DNA from: Crotalaria pallida | Lineage: Eukaryota > Streptophyta > Magnoliopsida > Fabales > Fabaceae | Reading direction: 5' to 3' | Assembly: GCA_037953625.1 (NCBI GenBank) | Contig: CM075652.1 | Span: forward strand, 13,288,501 to 13,352,500 | DNA length: 64,000 nucleotides | In this document: positions 10,414-22,079 of the stretch, one piece after another | Layout: every line of letters starts with the position of its first letter | How positions within the stretch are numbered: the stretch's first letter is position 1 | Notes under the pieces: model-generated | What the model was told of the DNA's origin: nothing | The model's input: the letters and a program-made list of their open reading frames with translations, nothing else | Databases searched by the model: none | Made by a program: the position numbers and the translations under genes

Positions 10414-13400
10414 TTCCTTGAAGATCCAAGACTTTACAACCTAGAAGATCAACTCTTTTTGGTGGGTAGTTCTAATAAGCATGGAGAATTGTAATAGTAT
10501 AGATTTCTCTTTGATTTTGTAATCTTCCTTTCTTTTCTTCCTTTGCATGTTCTATTTATGTTTGATCATGAACTCTTAAGACTAAAAATTACTTGTAAAT
10601 TTCTAATCAACGGACTCTATAACTTGTTAAAGGTTTTTCATGAAAGATCTTAAAGTTTTTCAAGATAAATCTTCTAGATCTAAAGATTTGTTGAGATTTT
10701 GTGGATCTAAAGTAAAGTCTCTTTGCATGTTTAAAATTCTTGTTTAAACCGTGATTTGTGAAGTGTTTATGAGTTTACTTGATAAATGAATGAATGATTT
10801 AAACTTGCTTAATAGTAAAATTGAAATCTTTGGTGTTGCATGTTGATTTGATGATCATCTTGATGATTTGAGTACATGCATGTCTTGTTTATGCCTTGAT
10901 CTTAAATTTTTAAGAGTAAATGAACTTATAAAACACTAGATCCTAAACTAGGTAATTCGGCCATGAGTAGAAAGTTAGGTCTTGATGCTTTTTAATTTGA
11001 TCTAAGTGATTGCATGTTGATCTCATGTTTAGAAAAGTTAATTTGAGTTGTTGAAATGTTTGATTTTGAACTTGATCTTGAAAAAGCTTTGATCCTACCT
11101 TGATCATTTAAAAAAAAAAAATTTGTTCTTGAAAGCTTTACATGTGATTTAAGAATAAAATGTTTTGGCCTTGTTTTGATCTATAAAAAAAATTATGCTT
11201 TTGAAACCATGCATGTTGTTTTTTTTAAAACCAAGGACTTGATTTTCTTCATTGATCATCACGGTTTTGACTTCTTCTTACTCAAAATAATTTTTATCTT
11301 TGATTTGTGCTATTATATTTGATTTCATGACTTGATCTACAAGATCTAGGTGCATGCATGTGGTTTTTGAGTGAAAAGATTTTATTTTCCTAATGGACCT
11401 CACGGTTTTACAAAGAAACTAAGGAAATAAGTTTTTGGAAAATGATTTTTAACTTGATTCATGTTTTGTGATCTTGCACGTTAAAAGGTTTGAAGTCAAG
11501 TTTTGATTTTTAAGTAATGTGCATTCGGTCTAAGCCTAGGATTAGGAAATCATATTTTGTTTCCATAAAAAGGGACACATGCATGTTAACTCCTTTTTGA
11601 CTTAAGGAAGCTTGTGTTTTTGCATGTTGAAAAAGTGAACCAAGAACCTTGTTTTGTCAAAGTAAGATTCGGCCTAGGTTGGATAAATAGACTAGGATTC
11701 TTTTTCATGAGCTGACTTGGAGTAATGAATATGTTTTGTGAAATTATGTAAAATAAATTGTTTGAAATTGTGTTGTGAACATTGATTTTATAATCGGTTT
11801 TTGGATTTAAAAATAAAGGACATAAATAAATTAAATGATTTTGGAAGAGTATTGTGTTTAAATAAATATATGTGTGTGTAGGTGCATTCGGTTAAGAGTA
11901 AAAGGAAGAATAAATAATTTTGTTGCATGAAAAAGAAAATAGAATTCAAATGCTTAAAATAAATCAAGTTGATCTATGTGTTTTAAATTTGGGACCTTTG
12001 AATTTTTTCCTTTGATGTCATGCGGCCATATAGTGTAAATAGGTTTAGGAAATCTAGTTGCATTAAAATAAACTCATGTAATAATTTTTGAAAAGAATTG
12101 AGTTGTTGTGTTTGATTTATATCTTTGTGAGTATGTGAATGTCTAAGTGTTTGTTTGAATTATAAATAAATTAAATGATTAATCAATTACTTGTATGACT
12201 TAATTTATTTAAGTATTTTTGTGGATGTGTGCTAGTTATGTTTGAAAAATATTTGAGTGTGTAAATGGTTTTGAAATAAGTTGGTTTTAAGAAAATTCCA
12301 TTTTGATTTACTTGAGATTTTTAATTTGTGTTTATGGCTGTCCAAAGTTTGTTTTATGATAAAGACTTGAATTTTAAAGTGTTAATTTTGAATAAAAGAG
12401 TTATTTAAAACAAAGAGTGTTTTTACGATGTTTTCGGGGTTTTATCAAAGAAATTTTGTAACATGACTCTTTGCTGTCCAGAATTACTTGGACTTGCTTT
12501 TTATATTTAAAAACGTTTTCATGTGATTTAAAGTAAAATTTCAAGTGGTAGTTGATTTAAGAAAAAGCCGGATCGAAAACGGTACATTTTTCGGTGTTTT
12601 CGAAGTTGATTTAGGTGCTGTCCAAAACGGACCAGCAACTAAAATAAGTGATTTAAATTACTTTACGAAATGTTTTCAAAATGTTTTTTTGAAAGTACTT
12701 AAGGTATTATAAATATCAGAGTTGTTTGAAAGAAAACGGTTATGTTTTAAGTTTTTCGACGAGGAATGAGAGGTGTTTAAGTTACGAAAAAGATTTTCTT
12801 AATACAAATTAATAACGTAAGCATATTTTATTTAGTACGAGGAATCTTAAAGACGAGGGATTGGGGCAGTCGGCAGCAAGAAGGATCCGAGGAGACGGTA
12901 CGCATTAAATCGCTGGACCTCAGGTGAGAGAGAAGCTTTCCCAAGACACCGTGGTAGTTAGGTGATTTATTAGGACGTTCCGTATCATCTCAAAGATCGG
13001 AACTAAGTGGTTCGGAGTCAGTAGTATAAGTGGCAATTGTTTGTGTTGTGTGGCCATTTATACGAAGGTGACAAAGACCACATTGTTATTGTGTGCTGAT
13101 TGTGTGTGTGGATAGCATGTTTATATTTATTTATTTAATTATACATGTTGAAATTGAATGTTGTTGATTAAAATGAGTAATGTGCTGATGGACGTCTGTT
13201 ACGTCCTGAATAAGAAAATGAAATGATTAAGTTGTGGGATTAAAAAGATACAAAGGAAAAAGGAATAATGATGGGAAATAAGATATGTGCTGGAAAAGAA
13301 AGAAAGAGTTGAGAATGGGGAAGAATTGATGAAAATAATGAGGACGAGCCAGGGCTGGGAAGAGTGATGTTGAGTACCGGAGTAAGATGTGATCTGAGTG

Positions 13401-13480
13401 GAGCTTGGCTCCTTTGATTTTGTTTTTGGGAAAGAGACTAGTGTTGAGTTGAGCTTGCTCCTCCATTAGCGCTCAGCCCG
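10414..13480 (+). other. E3 body, non-coding
   Basis: AT-rich sequence without a coding frame. Two motifs recur. A CGGCC or ATTCGG core occurs near 10,950, 11,524, 11,678, 11,884 and 12,020. A GCTGTCC(A)-type core occurs near 12,337, 12,469 and 12,615. The block from about 12,840 to 13,080 (GGTGAGAGAGAAGCTTTCC, then TCATCTCAAAGATC) is the best-conserved part shared with E6 (33,160-33,390). Confidence 0.6.
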
Positions 13481-13481
13481 A

Positions 13482-13900
13482 AAATGTGATTTTTGAAAAA
13501 GGTTTTTGAAAAGAGACTTTTGAAAAGATTTGTGAAAAGAGATTTTTGAAAAGATTTGTGAAAGGAAATTTTTGAAAAAGATTTGTGAAAAGAGATTTTT
13601 GTGAACAGAAATTTTTGAAAAAGGTTTGTGAAAGGAAATTTTTGAAAAGAGGTTTTGAGGAGGATTATGAAAAGTATTTTCAGAAAAGCTTTTGAAATGA
13701 AATTTTGGGAAATGTTTTGAAAGGAGATTTTTAGAAATTTGAGAAAAGAGATTTTTAAGAAAGTTTTTGAAAAGAGATTTTGAGAAAAATTTATGAGAGG
13801 GGATTTTATGAAAAAGTTTATGAAATTATATTTTGTGAAAGTTTATAAGTTGGTATTTTGAGAAAATTTGTGAAAAGATTGTTTTGAGAAAAGATTTGAA
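13482..13900 (+). repeat. Degenerate purine-rich tandem array in E3
   Basis: About 20 imperfect copies of a unit close to TTTTTGAAAAGATTTGTGAA run head to tail with variable length (roughly 18-26 bp). One strand is strongly enriched in A and G. Confidence 0.75.
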
Positions 13901-14039
13901 ATGAGATGATTACAAGGATTTGGAAATGAGATGTGAGTTCATCGATGTGACCCCAGCTTTGTGCTATGTGAGAATTGATGAGAGAAAGGTTATGCCAAGT
14001 TAGCGGTCGGGACTCATTGAAGGGATGCACGAAGGATGA

Positions 14040-15310
14040 GCCGACCTTAGGATAATTAAAAGATAAAAGACTTTAAAAGACATACGCGGTGAGGTATGAG
14101 AGTGCGAAGTAGTGGAGAGGAAGGAACCATGGATATCTGCGGATACTCAGGAGGATATTGCATTAGGGGAGGACAATGAAGGTGAAACATCAAGAAGTCT
14201 AGGGTATGTTTCTAGGCAGAACGAACTCCACATGTGGCATACGAACGTGGTAGGGACTGGGTCCAATGCCGTGGTAAGTTCTGCGGATCCACTAGAAATA
14301 TACTGTCGCCCCCTAGATTGCAAATCATGAACAGTGAGAGGGACTGGAGTGGGGCATCTTGTTTGCCACTGTGAGTTGAGACAGTGTGCGTTGATTATAT
14401 ATATGAATTGATATGATGTGATTTGAGGTTGTAGTCCTCCTGGCCTGGGGCCAATTGATTTTGAGACAGCTGTCGTGCCCGCACGGTAAAGGTCCTGTAC
14501 TCCTGTTTGCTTCCGACTAGGTTGGGTGGATGACCGAGGAGATGTAGACGTGTGTGTGATAGCCGAGAACGACATGAATATCCTGATGATATATTATAAT
14601 TCCCCAAATCATTAAAGGTTGTAAATCAATAAGACTGGATGAAAGAGAAGGATAGTTATGGAATGTAAATGAAAGAAAGAAAGAAAGAATGCTCATGAGA
14701 AATGTATGTAAGGAGGAAATGAAAGCAGATAACAATAATGCGGATAAAATAACAATGATAATAATGCTGACAATGATATGCTTGATTGTTGTGTGTTTGT
14801 ATGTTGTATTATATGTTTGTATGGTCCTATTATCTTGCCTATCGTAATCCCACACCGTCGACGATGCGTCGTCCGGATCGCTTACTCTCTCCTGTTCGTT
14901 GGCATATCGGTGCTGCTGATATCTCGACGGGAAGATGGAGTATCGGATGGACATCACTACGTGGAGTAAGTATGGAAGAGGATGGAAACGTACCCCCTGT
15001 GGTTGGGTATGGACCGGCTACACCCAAATCGTGATTCCCGACCCGGAGTATCAACTGAGTGGAGCTAATCTGGGGTCGCACTTGGGGCAAGTCAGCGTAC
15101 GAGGCTACAGGAACTTCAAAGAAAAGATTCGGTATGAGACTCAGAGGAATTCTACCATTCTCAATAGAGCGGAGCCGGAATCCACTAGTAATGAGGAAAT
15201 AACAGCAAGGAGGGCATCATCTTCGAGGGCGAAGAGAAGACGCAAGAAGAAGGAGGAACTTCACCCGATTGTCTTCAATAGGATAGTTTAAGGATAGTGT
15301 GTTTAGTTTA
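14040..15310 (+). other. E3 distal block shared with E6
   Basis: GAAGTAGTGGAGAG, GTGAAACATCAAGAAG, TGTCGCCCC and ACGTACCC occur here in the same order as in E6 at 39,940-40,290, which shows the two units are homologous. A 118-residue frame at 14,935-15,291 ends in a run of Arg and Lys but has no counterpart visible in E6, and several frames overlap here. I do not call a gene. Confidence 0.6.
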
Positions 15311-15319
15311 GGTTGTGAT

Positions 15320-16729
15320 GATTGTTGAGTCAAGGATTACCTAAGTGACGAGCTATTGATGTACGAATCTTCACCAATTAAAAATTTATCGCTTACTAAG
15401 GCCTTTAAAATAATCAGAGTAAAAACATATAAAACGCATATACTTAAATATATGAAAATTAAGCGCGCGGAATTGTAAAGAGATAATGAAAGAGAAGCGA
15501 ACACAAGGATTTTATCCTGGTTCACATTAGTGTGTTAACGAACACTAATGCTAATCCAGTCCTCCCTCTCTGAGATGGGAGATTTGCTTCACTATGAACA
15601 AGAATTGTAAGTACAAGTAGTGTAAGAGAAAACCTTTCCCTTAGACTAGTCCCTCCAAAGAACCTCTTTGGAACTTGTGTCTTCGCAAACAATTCCTCGA
15701 ATCACAGCGAACCTTGTGCTTGAAGAAACCTTCTTCAATTCCACTTGAAACCTTAAAGTATACTTGATGAAAACCTTTCACCAATTTGCGTTTGTCAATG
15801 TCTTGTTGTTGGCACTTTACAACTCGTTGTGTGGATGAACAACTCCAATGAAGATCAATGGTACTTGCACTTTTCTTGTGTGGATTAGCAACTTACTTAA
15901 GAACACTTTTAGTACTGAATCAAAATCTAGATCAATGAGAATGAATGCAAGTGTATATCAAAGTGGGTATTTGTGAAAATTCAATGCAACACTTGAATGT
16001 TCTTCTTGATCATATGTGAAAATGCAATTGATTCATGAAGAACACTTGAGAATTCTGTAAAAACGTGTTTAGGAGAAAGTTCAGAAGTGTTAGAAGGTTG
16101 TAAGAACGTTGTCTCATGTTTTGAAATCGTTTGGAACATATATATATCAGTTAGAACAGCAAACGGCTATGTTTATGACAGTTTTAACTGTTTGTATCCG
16201 GATACTTTTGAAAGTATTCGGATACATCGTGTTTGATTTCAAAAATTTGATTGTTGTTTTAAAAAGGTATCCGGATACTTTTGGATGTATCCGGATACAT
16301 TTGATCAGATACACTTTTTCAATTTTTTTTTTTGAAAATACTTTCTTGACTTCAAAAACATTTAAAAAAAATTTTCTTAATAATTTTTATTTTTATTTTT
16401 GAAAATCACTTTCTTTTAATTTCGATAAACACCTTCTTTTCATTTTCATTTTGAAAAAATACTTTCTTTTATTTTTTGAAAATCACCCACTTTTGATGTA
16501 ACTTAACATGCATACTATTTTTCTTTAGATTATGATTTAGCTTCATTCTAACTTAGACTTAACCATTAAGCACCTAAGGAACTCTAAGAAAAGTAAATTT
16601 AACATTACAAGTTTATAAGAATCCCTTTTTGACTAACTTGAGTCTAAGCTTCAATGTTGTGGACTTTTGCCTTGACTTGCACTTTGTAATCATCAAAACT
16701 ACCCATGCTTAGGCATTTTCTCAACACAA
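15320..16729 (-). mobile_element. E5: solo copia-type LTR
   Basis: On the minus strand it starts TGTTGAGAAAATGCC followed by TTTTGATGATTACAA, as E4's LTR does. It also has the typical TTATCCTGGTTCAC segment near 15,510. No interior is attached. The left end (about 15,320) is approximate and I could not match a target duplication, so the ends may be eroded. Confidence 0.65.
16190..16300. repeat. Paired TATCCGGATA palindromes in E5
   Basis: Palindrome centres lie at about 16,199.5 and 16,219.5 (the second decayed to TTCGGA), and at 16,272.5 and 16,292.5. Both pairs are 20 bp apart. The layout is that of the TAATCGATTA pairs in E2 and E4, but the core is TCCGGA. Confidence 0.75.
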
Positions 16730-16963
16730 ACTGTTTTTCGTGCTAAATGTTTTCGAAAACCTGAATGGAAGAGTATTGGTTTTAGTAATAGCTCGGTTTT
16801 CGGTAAAGAGTATTGAGAACACCCAGAACTTTTCAACAATGGTTTCAAACACTTCACTAATGTTTTACAAAAAAATTAAAAAAAAAATTGGCCTCATTTT
16901 TGCAACCTAAATGAACAAAAGTTGGTTATTTTTAAGTTACGAAAATCGGGCTGTTACAAGAAG

Positions 16964-17560
16964 GTTTATATAGAATACCCAAAAGTTAGGAAACTTAAAA
17001 ACTGATTTTGAGAAGTGAAAAACGTATTTTAAAAAGCAGTTCAGTAGGTCATAATCGATTAAGCCAACTCAATAATCGATTATGCCTTTGTTGAAAAGTG
17101 ATAATCGATTATTCCAAGTAGATAATCGATTATTACCTGATGCAATTCATGATAATCGATTATGGCTTCCTCATAATCGATTATGAGCTGTAAAAACACT
17201 TCTAAAAAACTTGTTTTCTCAAATCTAAACCTTTTCTTTCAAACCTTTAAGTCACCTTTTGATTTAGGTTAAGTGAAATACTCAAATCATAATATGATCA
17301 TGCACTTGATAAAAATTCACTACCCTCTAATAAACTCTACCCAAACTCATCAAACTCTAAGACTCAAAATAAAGATATTACAACCAATACACATATTGAA
17401 TCTTTATGATCTTGCTCTCTCTTCATAATAGTTGATTGTTGATCATTGGTGAGCTTCTCCAATCACTTGAGCTTGATCAAAACATTTGTCATTATCAAAA
17501 CCATGCACTTGCATAATAGATCTCACAATCTCCACATATACATGCACACTAGATCTAACA
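16964..17560 (-). repeat. E2 3' LTR, second piece, with TATA box
   Basis: Continues the LTR interrupted at 1,522 and matches 21,187-21,781. It begins at the minus-strand TATA box (16,965-16,972) and carries three palindrome pairs with centres near 17,056.5/17,077.5, 17,106.5/17,127.5 and 17,157.5/17,178.5, all exactly 21 bp apart. It ends TCTAACA. Confidence 0.88.
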
Positions 17561-17575
17561 ATCTCCCCCTTTTTG
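17561..17575 (-). other. E2 polypurine tract
   Basis: The plus strand reads ATCTCCCCCTTTTTG, so the minus strand is a purine run directly upstream of the 3' LTR. Confidence 0.85.
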
Positions 17576-17846
17576 ATTATGTCAAAAATGTTTTGAAGTT
17601 GTTGATTGTTGAAACATTTGATCACTTGGTAAGACTCTTGCTCCCCCTCAATAAATGCTTTTGACATTTGAAATTCAATTGAGTTAAGCTTGATTCTCCC
17701 CCTATCTTCAACAACTTTGCTCCACCTATATAAAAACAACAAATTAAACAACCTTTTCTCCCCCTTTTGGCATTATCAAAAAGTAATAAAACAATGAAAT
17801 CATAAGCCAAAATAAGAGAAATTAATAATATTTTCTCTACATAATT

Positions 17847-18200
17847 TATACCAATTAATCAATGAACTCTTAAAATGTGATACCAATTGAAAAGAAATAT
17901 AAAAAAGAAAAATGATACCAATTGGAACTAAAAATCATAATATCAGTTGACAAGGTGTGATATCAATTGTAAAGAAATTTCACAAAAACCACAATAGATG
18001 ATAAACATATAATGAACACACAATGATATCAATTGTAGAAAAATATATCATGACAACACTTATGAATTTTCATCACTAATTGTAAGTATCAATTGTAAAA
18101 TTAGAAGATACCAATTGTAAATACTTGTTATCTCTTGTGAAAAATTTACTTGATACCAAATGTGAGCTTTTGTAGAAATAATACCAATTGTACCAATTGT
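17847..18200 (-). repeat. Cluster of primer-site-like GATACCAATTGT motifs
   Basis: About ten copies of (G)ATACCAATTGT or close variants occur in 350 bp, including 17,879, 17,914, 17,959, 18,025, 18,086, 18,107, 18,152 and 18,181. On the element's sense strand this reads ACAATTGGTATC. That is the sequence that joins the 5' LTR end to the start of the primer-binding site at 20,124-20,137. Confidence 0.7.
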
Positions 18201-18284
18201 AGGACATTCTCTTTGATATTTGAAGATGCAAATAATGAATAATACTTGTAGACCTTTTGCTCTTCAATTGTACCTACGAAACAA

Positions 18285-20059
18285 TCATGCTTTGCTTTTT
18301 GGTATCCAAATAGTCTTGGATCCATTTTTGTTAGTTAAGGGATTTCCACCCTTCTTAACCCAAACAAAATTTCCTTTAGGTATACCATGCACTTTGATAT
18401 AACACACATTTGAAGTATGTCCATGAGTGCCACAATAGAAACATGTTGGTGCATTTGAAAAATCAATCTTAGAAAAATCAACAACATTTCTATGAGACTT
18501 ACTCTTAGCATTAGTATAACTCAAACCAAACTTGTTTGAATTTTCTTTTTGAAAATTTAATAATGTGCGCGATTTAATATCACCACTTGTGAAACTTGCA
18601 AGCTTATTTTTCAAAATAGCATTATCACATCTTTAAGGAACTTGCAACTCTCACAATCAACCACAACATTCAATCTACTAGCACAACCACAAGAAGAACT
18701 AGCATAAATGAGATCAAGAGTTTCATTTTGAAGGTTAAGCTCATCAACTTGTTTTTGAAGTTCTAAAATCTCTTGTTGATGTTTCAAAATGATCTTCTTC
18801 CTTTCTAAATTTTTCAAAGCTAGTTTCTTAAGTTGTTCATGCATTTCTTCATAAGCATTATATAAAATTTCATATTTGGAAGAAATTTCGGATTTAGTAT
18901 CACTTACATCGCTATCCTCGCTTTGTTCATTTGATTCAGTACTTGAGCTTTCTTCTTCATCTACTTGAACTAGCAAGTTAAGTGTAGCTACTTCTTCATC
19001 ATCCGAAGAATTACTTGATGTGCTTTCATTTTCTTCCTCATCCCATACAATGTATGCCTTTTTGTGCTTTGGTTGTTTCTTTTCTTTCTCCATCCTTTTG
19101 AGATACTTTGAGCACGAGTGTTTGAGATGACCAGGTTTTCCGCATTCATGGCAAACTACTCCTTCTTTTGTTGTCTTGGTCTTGTAGTGTGGGGAATTTT
19201 TCTCTTTCCTTTTGTCTTTGTTCAACCTTCCTTTTCTCCTTAGAAGCTTGCTAAACTTTCTTAGTACAAGTTTCATAGACTCTTCATCAATGTTCGAATT
19301 GTAATCTTCACTATCGGAACTCTCTTCCTTTTTATATGAACTTTTAGCTTTAAGAGCGATCCCTTTTCTTTCTTTGTTCTTTTCTGACTCTTCATGCATA
19401 TGCAAACGTCAAAGCTCCATTTCATGTTCTTGAAGCTTTCCAAAAAGTGTAGCTAAGTCCATGTTATTCAAGTCCTTTGATTCTATAATCACGGTAACCT
19501 TAGGTTGTCATTCCCTGCTTAGACATCTTAACACTTTTTTAATAACTTCACAATTCATAAAAGTCTTTCCAAGAGCAATGAGATGATTAATAACATGAGT
19601 AAAACATTTTTTCATATCATATATAGATTCATCAGGCAACATACGAAACAATTCATATTCATGCATCAAAGAATTTAATTTAGCACGCCTAACTTCACTA
19701 GTGCCTTCATGTGTGACTTGCAAGGTGTCCCACATTTCTTTGGCATTACAACATTGAGAGACCCTAAATAACTCATCATAAGATAGAGCCGACGTGATGA
19801 TATTCTTAGCTTTTAAATCATATCGAATTTTCTTTTTATCATCATCGGTCCACTTATCTTTGGGAACTAGTTGAGATGCACCATCTACTTGTTTTGAGGG
19901 AATGCGAGGACCATTCTCAATGGCTTCCCAAATGTTCATATCTATGGCTTCTATAAAGATTCTCATTTCAACATTCCAATAAGCATAACCCTCTCCACCA
20001 AACATAGGAGGACGGCTTATTGAAGCACCTTCACCACCAAAGGGATTCGTAGAACTCAT
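18285..20059 (-). pseudogene. Copia gag, disrupted by two stops and a frameshift
   Basis: This gag would form the particle that carries element RNA. It starts at 20,059 with MSSTNPFGGEG, 60 bp inside the primer-binding site. The UBN2-type domain fills 20,059-19,508 (AYWNVEMRIFIEA and EMWDTL motifs). A UGA at 19,508-19,510 then interrupts it where the family usually has Trp after SRE. A second UGA falls just before 19,405. The frame resumes with a Lys- and Glu-rich segment, a CCHC knuckle (CHECGKPGHLKHSC), an acidic Ser/Asp/Glu stretch and a coiled coil. A frameshift near 18,630 separates the last part, which has a second knuckle (CFYCGTHGHTSNVC) and ends at 18,285. No pol follows. The domain order is normal and the lesions are few, so the copy was probably intact when it inserted. 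Confidence 0.88.
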
Positions 20060-20118
20060 TGTAGTTTCCTCAAGGATCTTTATGAAAATAAAGCTCTATG
20101 CTCGTGTCTTTCGACCGA

Positions 20119-20130
20119 GCTCTGATACCA
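20119..20130 (-). other. E2 primer-binding site
   Basis: The minus strand reads TGGTATCAGAGC, complementary to initiator Met-tRNA, two bases inside the 5' LTR. Confidence 0.92.
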
Positions 20131-20132
20131 AT

Positions 20133-21781
20133 TGTTAGAACTACAATCGGTGGGTGAAATAACTAGAGAACACTAGGAGAACACCTAGAAGGGGGGGTTG
20201 AATAGGTGTTTAAGAAACCTTGAAAGATTTTCGAATGAAACAAATCGAAACAATTAAAACGAACAATTTTTACAATTTCTGAAAATCATAATCGCTTATG
20301 AACAGTGTATAATCGATTATCATCTAACAGCTAAGTTTCAGATAATTGATTATTAATGTGTTTAATCGATTAAATGTTGCAGAAACTAGAAAATCACTTT
20401 TTCAAACAAATACGGAAATCAATCAATTAACACATAAGATTAGAGATAGCACGAAATTGATTAACACCAATATTGTTAATGATTACCTAGGTTATGAAAA
20501 TGGTTTTCACCAAATCAATTTGCACAATTAAACCCTAATTCTTTCAATTATGGAAAATCAAACTTTTCTAGGTTTTCAATCAAGAACAATATGAAATGAC
20601 AAAAACTAAAGAGTTAAGGGAAGAGAAGCTTGCTCAGAGATTTATACTAGTTCACTCACAACCACCGTGAGCTACATCCAGTTCCCTCTTATCACAAGAG
20701 AGAGTTTCTTCAATAAGGAATTAGAATTCTCAAATTACAAGTAATATGCCTCTCAAGACTCCCTTCTTGATAGCCTCCAAGGGATACCTCACTCTTGTCT
20801 TGTAATCCTATTGAAATCCAATCTAACCTTCTTCCCTTGCTTGTTGATAACCCCACAAAAAGGCTTCCAATTTGCTTGTTAACACAACAAGACTTCTAAG
20901 ACAATTTGCTTGATGAACAACTACCAAGACTTTCACTTTGTTGTAGATAGCTTGCCTTATTGCAATGATTACAACAGAATAGAAAACACAATACCCTAAT
21001 GAATCTCCTTCAAGAACTATGAACAATTAGTAATTGAGATTCAAAGGTTTCTTGATCAAAGAATATGAAAATGAAGAACTTTGATCTTTGAGAAAGTGAG
21101 AGAGAAAGTTGAGAGAAAATAGAGTGGCTTTGATCTTTCTAAAATGATATGAAGTTGTTGTTATGACTCATAATGAATAGAAAAAGGTTTATATAGAATA
21201 CCCAAAAGTTAGAAAACTTAAACTGATTTTGAGAAGTGAAAAACGTATTTTAAAAAGCAGTTCAGCAGGTCATAATCGATTAAGCCAACTCAATAATCGA
21301 TTATGCCTTCGTTGAAAAGTGATAATCGATTATTCCAAGTAGATAATTGATTATCACCTGATGCAAGTCATGATAAATCTATTAGGGCTTCCTCATAATC
21401 GATTATGAGCGTTAAAAACACTTCTAAAAACTTGTTTTCTCAAATCTAAACCTTTTCTTTCAAATCTTTAAGCCACCTATTGATTTAGGTTAAGTGAAAT
21501 ACTCAAATCATAATATGATCATGCACTTGATAGAGATTCACTACCCTCTAATAAACTCTACCCAAACTCATCAAACTCTAAGACTCAAAATAAAGATATT
21601 ACAACAAATACACATATTGAATCTTAATGAGCTTGCTCTCTCTTCATCATAGTTGATTGTTGATCTTTGGTGAGCTTCTCCAATCACTTGAGCTTGATCA
21701 AAACATTTGTCATTATCAAAACCATGCACTTGCATAATAGATCTCACAATCTCCACATACACATGCACACTAGATCTAACA
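20133..21781 (-). repeat. E2 5' LTR
   Basis: 1,649 bp with TGTTAGA...TCTAACA ends. Palindrome pairs lie at about 20,286-20,372 and 21,270-21,410, several sites decayed. Bases TATAC after it are the target-duplication partner of AATAC at 427-431. Confidence 0.92.
21188..21195 (-). promoter_or_regulatory. Probable TATA box of E2 5' LTR
   Basis: The minus strand reads TATATAAA (within CTATATAAACC), about 590 bases into the LTR in the direction of transcription. The second LTR has the same site at 16,965-16,972. Confidence 0.6.
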
Positions 21782-22079
21782 TATACCTGTAAAAAATGGT
21801 AAGGAGGTGAGCATTACACAAAACTTAGGGAAGCAGTTTCTAATATGACATAACAATATACCAAGTCAAACACAGTTAATCAAATATGCACATAATCACA
21901 TATTCATTTCAAATCGTGCATCAAACAATTATCATCATTCATTTGATCCTTACCTATCCTTTCCTGTTCCCTTATCTTTTACTTTACTTGCCTATTTCAT
22001 TTTCCTTTTATTCTCACTGTATTCTTTTATCATGTCTTAAATTCTCTTTATTGTGACTTCTTTCCTCTTTTCCTTTTTA

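Larger units (their letters stand above)
1523..16958 (+). mobile_element. E3: giant LTR-like unit, probably a solo LTR, hosting E4 and E5
   Basis: The ends are TGTAACACCCCGC at 1,523 and CGGGCTGTTACA at 16,958, flanked by AAAAG (1,518-1,522) and AGAAG (16,959-16,963), which read as a 5 bp target duplication with one change. Outside the unit the E2 LTR rejoins cleanly. After removing E4 and E5, about 6 kb remains. I see no internal primer-binding site, polypurine tract or second LTR, so a solo LTR of unusual length is the simplest reading; a non-autonomous element with unrecognised LTRs is the alternative. A TATA box followed by an untranslated-leader-like stretch gives the plus orientation. 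E6 at 30,172 is a diverged relative. Confidence 0.7.
432..21781 (-). mobile_element. E2: gag-only Ty1-copia element on the minus strand
   Basis: Both LTRs have TGTTAGA...TCTAACA ends. The left (3') LTR is 432-1,522 plus 16,964-17,560, split by E3. The right (5') LTR is 20,133-21,781. The interior (17,561-20,132, about 2.6 kb) has a primer-binding site next to the 5' LTR, a polypurine tract next to the 3' LTR and a broken gag, but no pol. It is therefore a deletion derivative that would have needed proteins from a relative. It sits in the 3' LTR of E1. Confidence 0.9.

Noticed and set aside
14147..14957. Overlapping minus-strand frames of 142, 70 and 146 residues
   Set aside because: Mutually overlapping, compositionally ordinary and within the conserved non-coding block of E3.
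14935..15291. 118-residue frame with a basic tail in E3
   Set aside because: No known domain, several overlapping frames of similar length, and no corresponding frame visible in the related unit E6.
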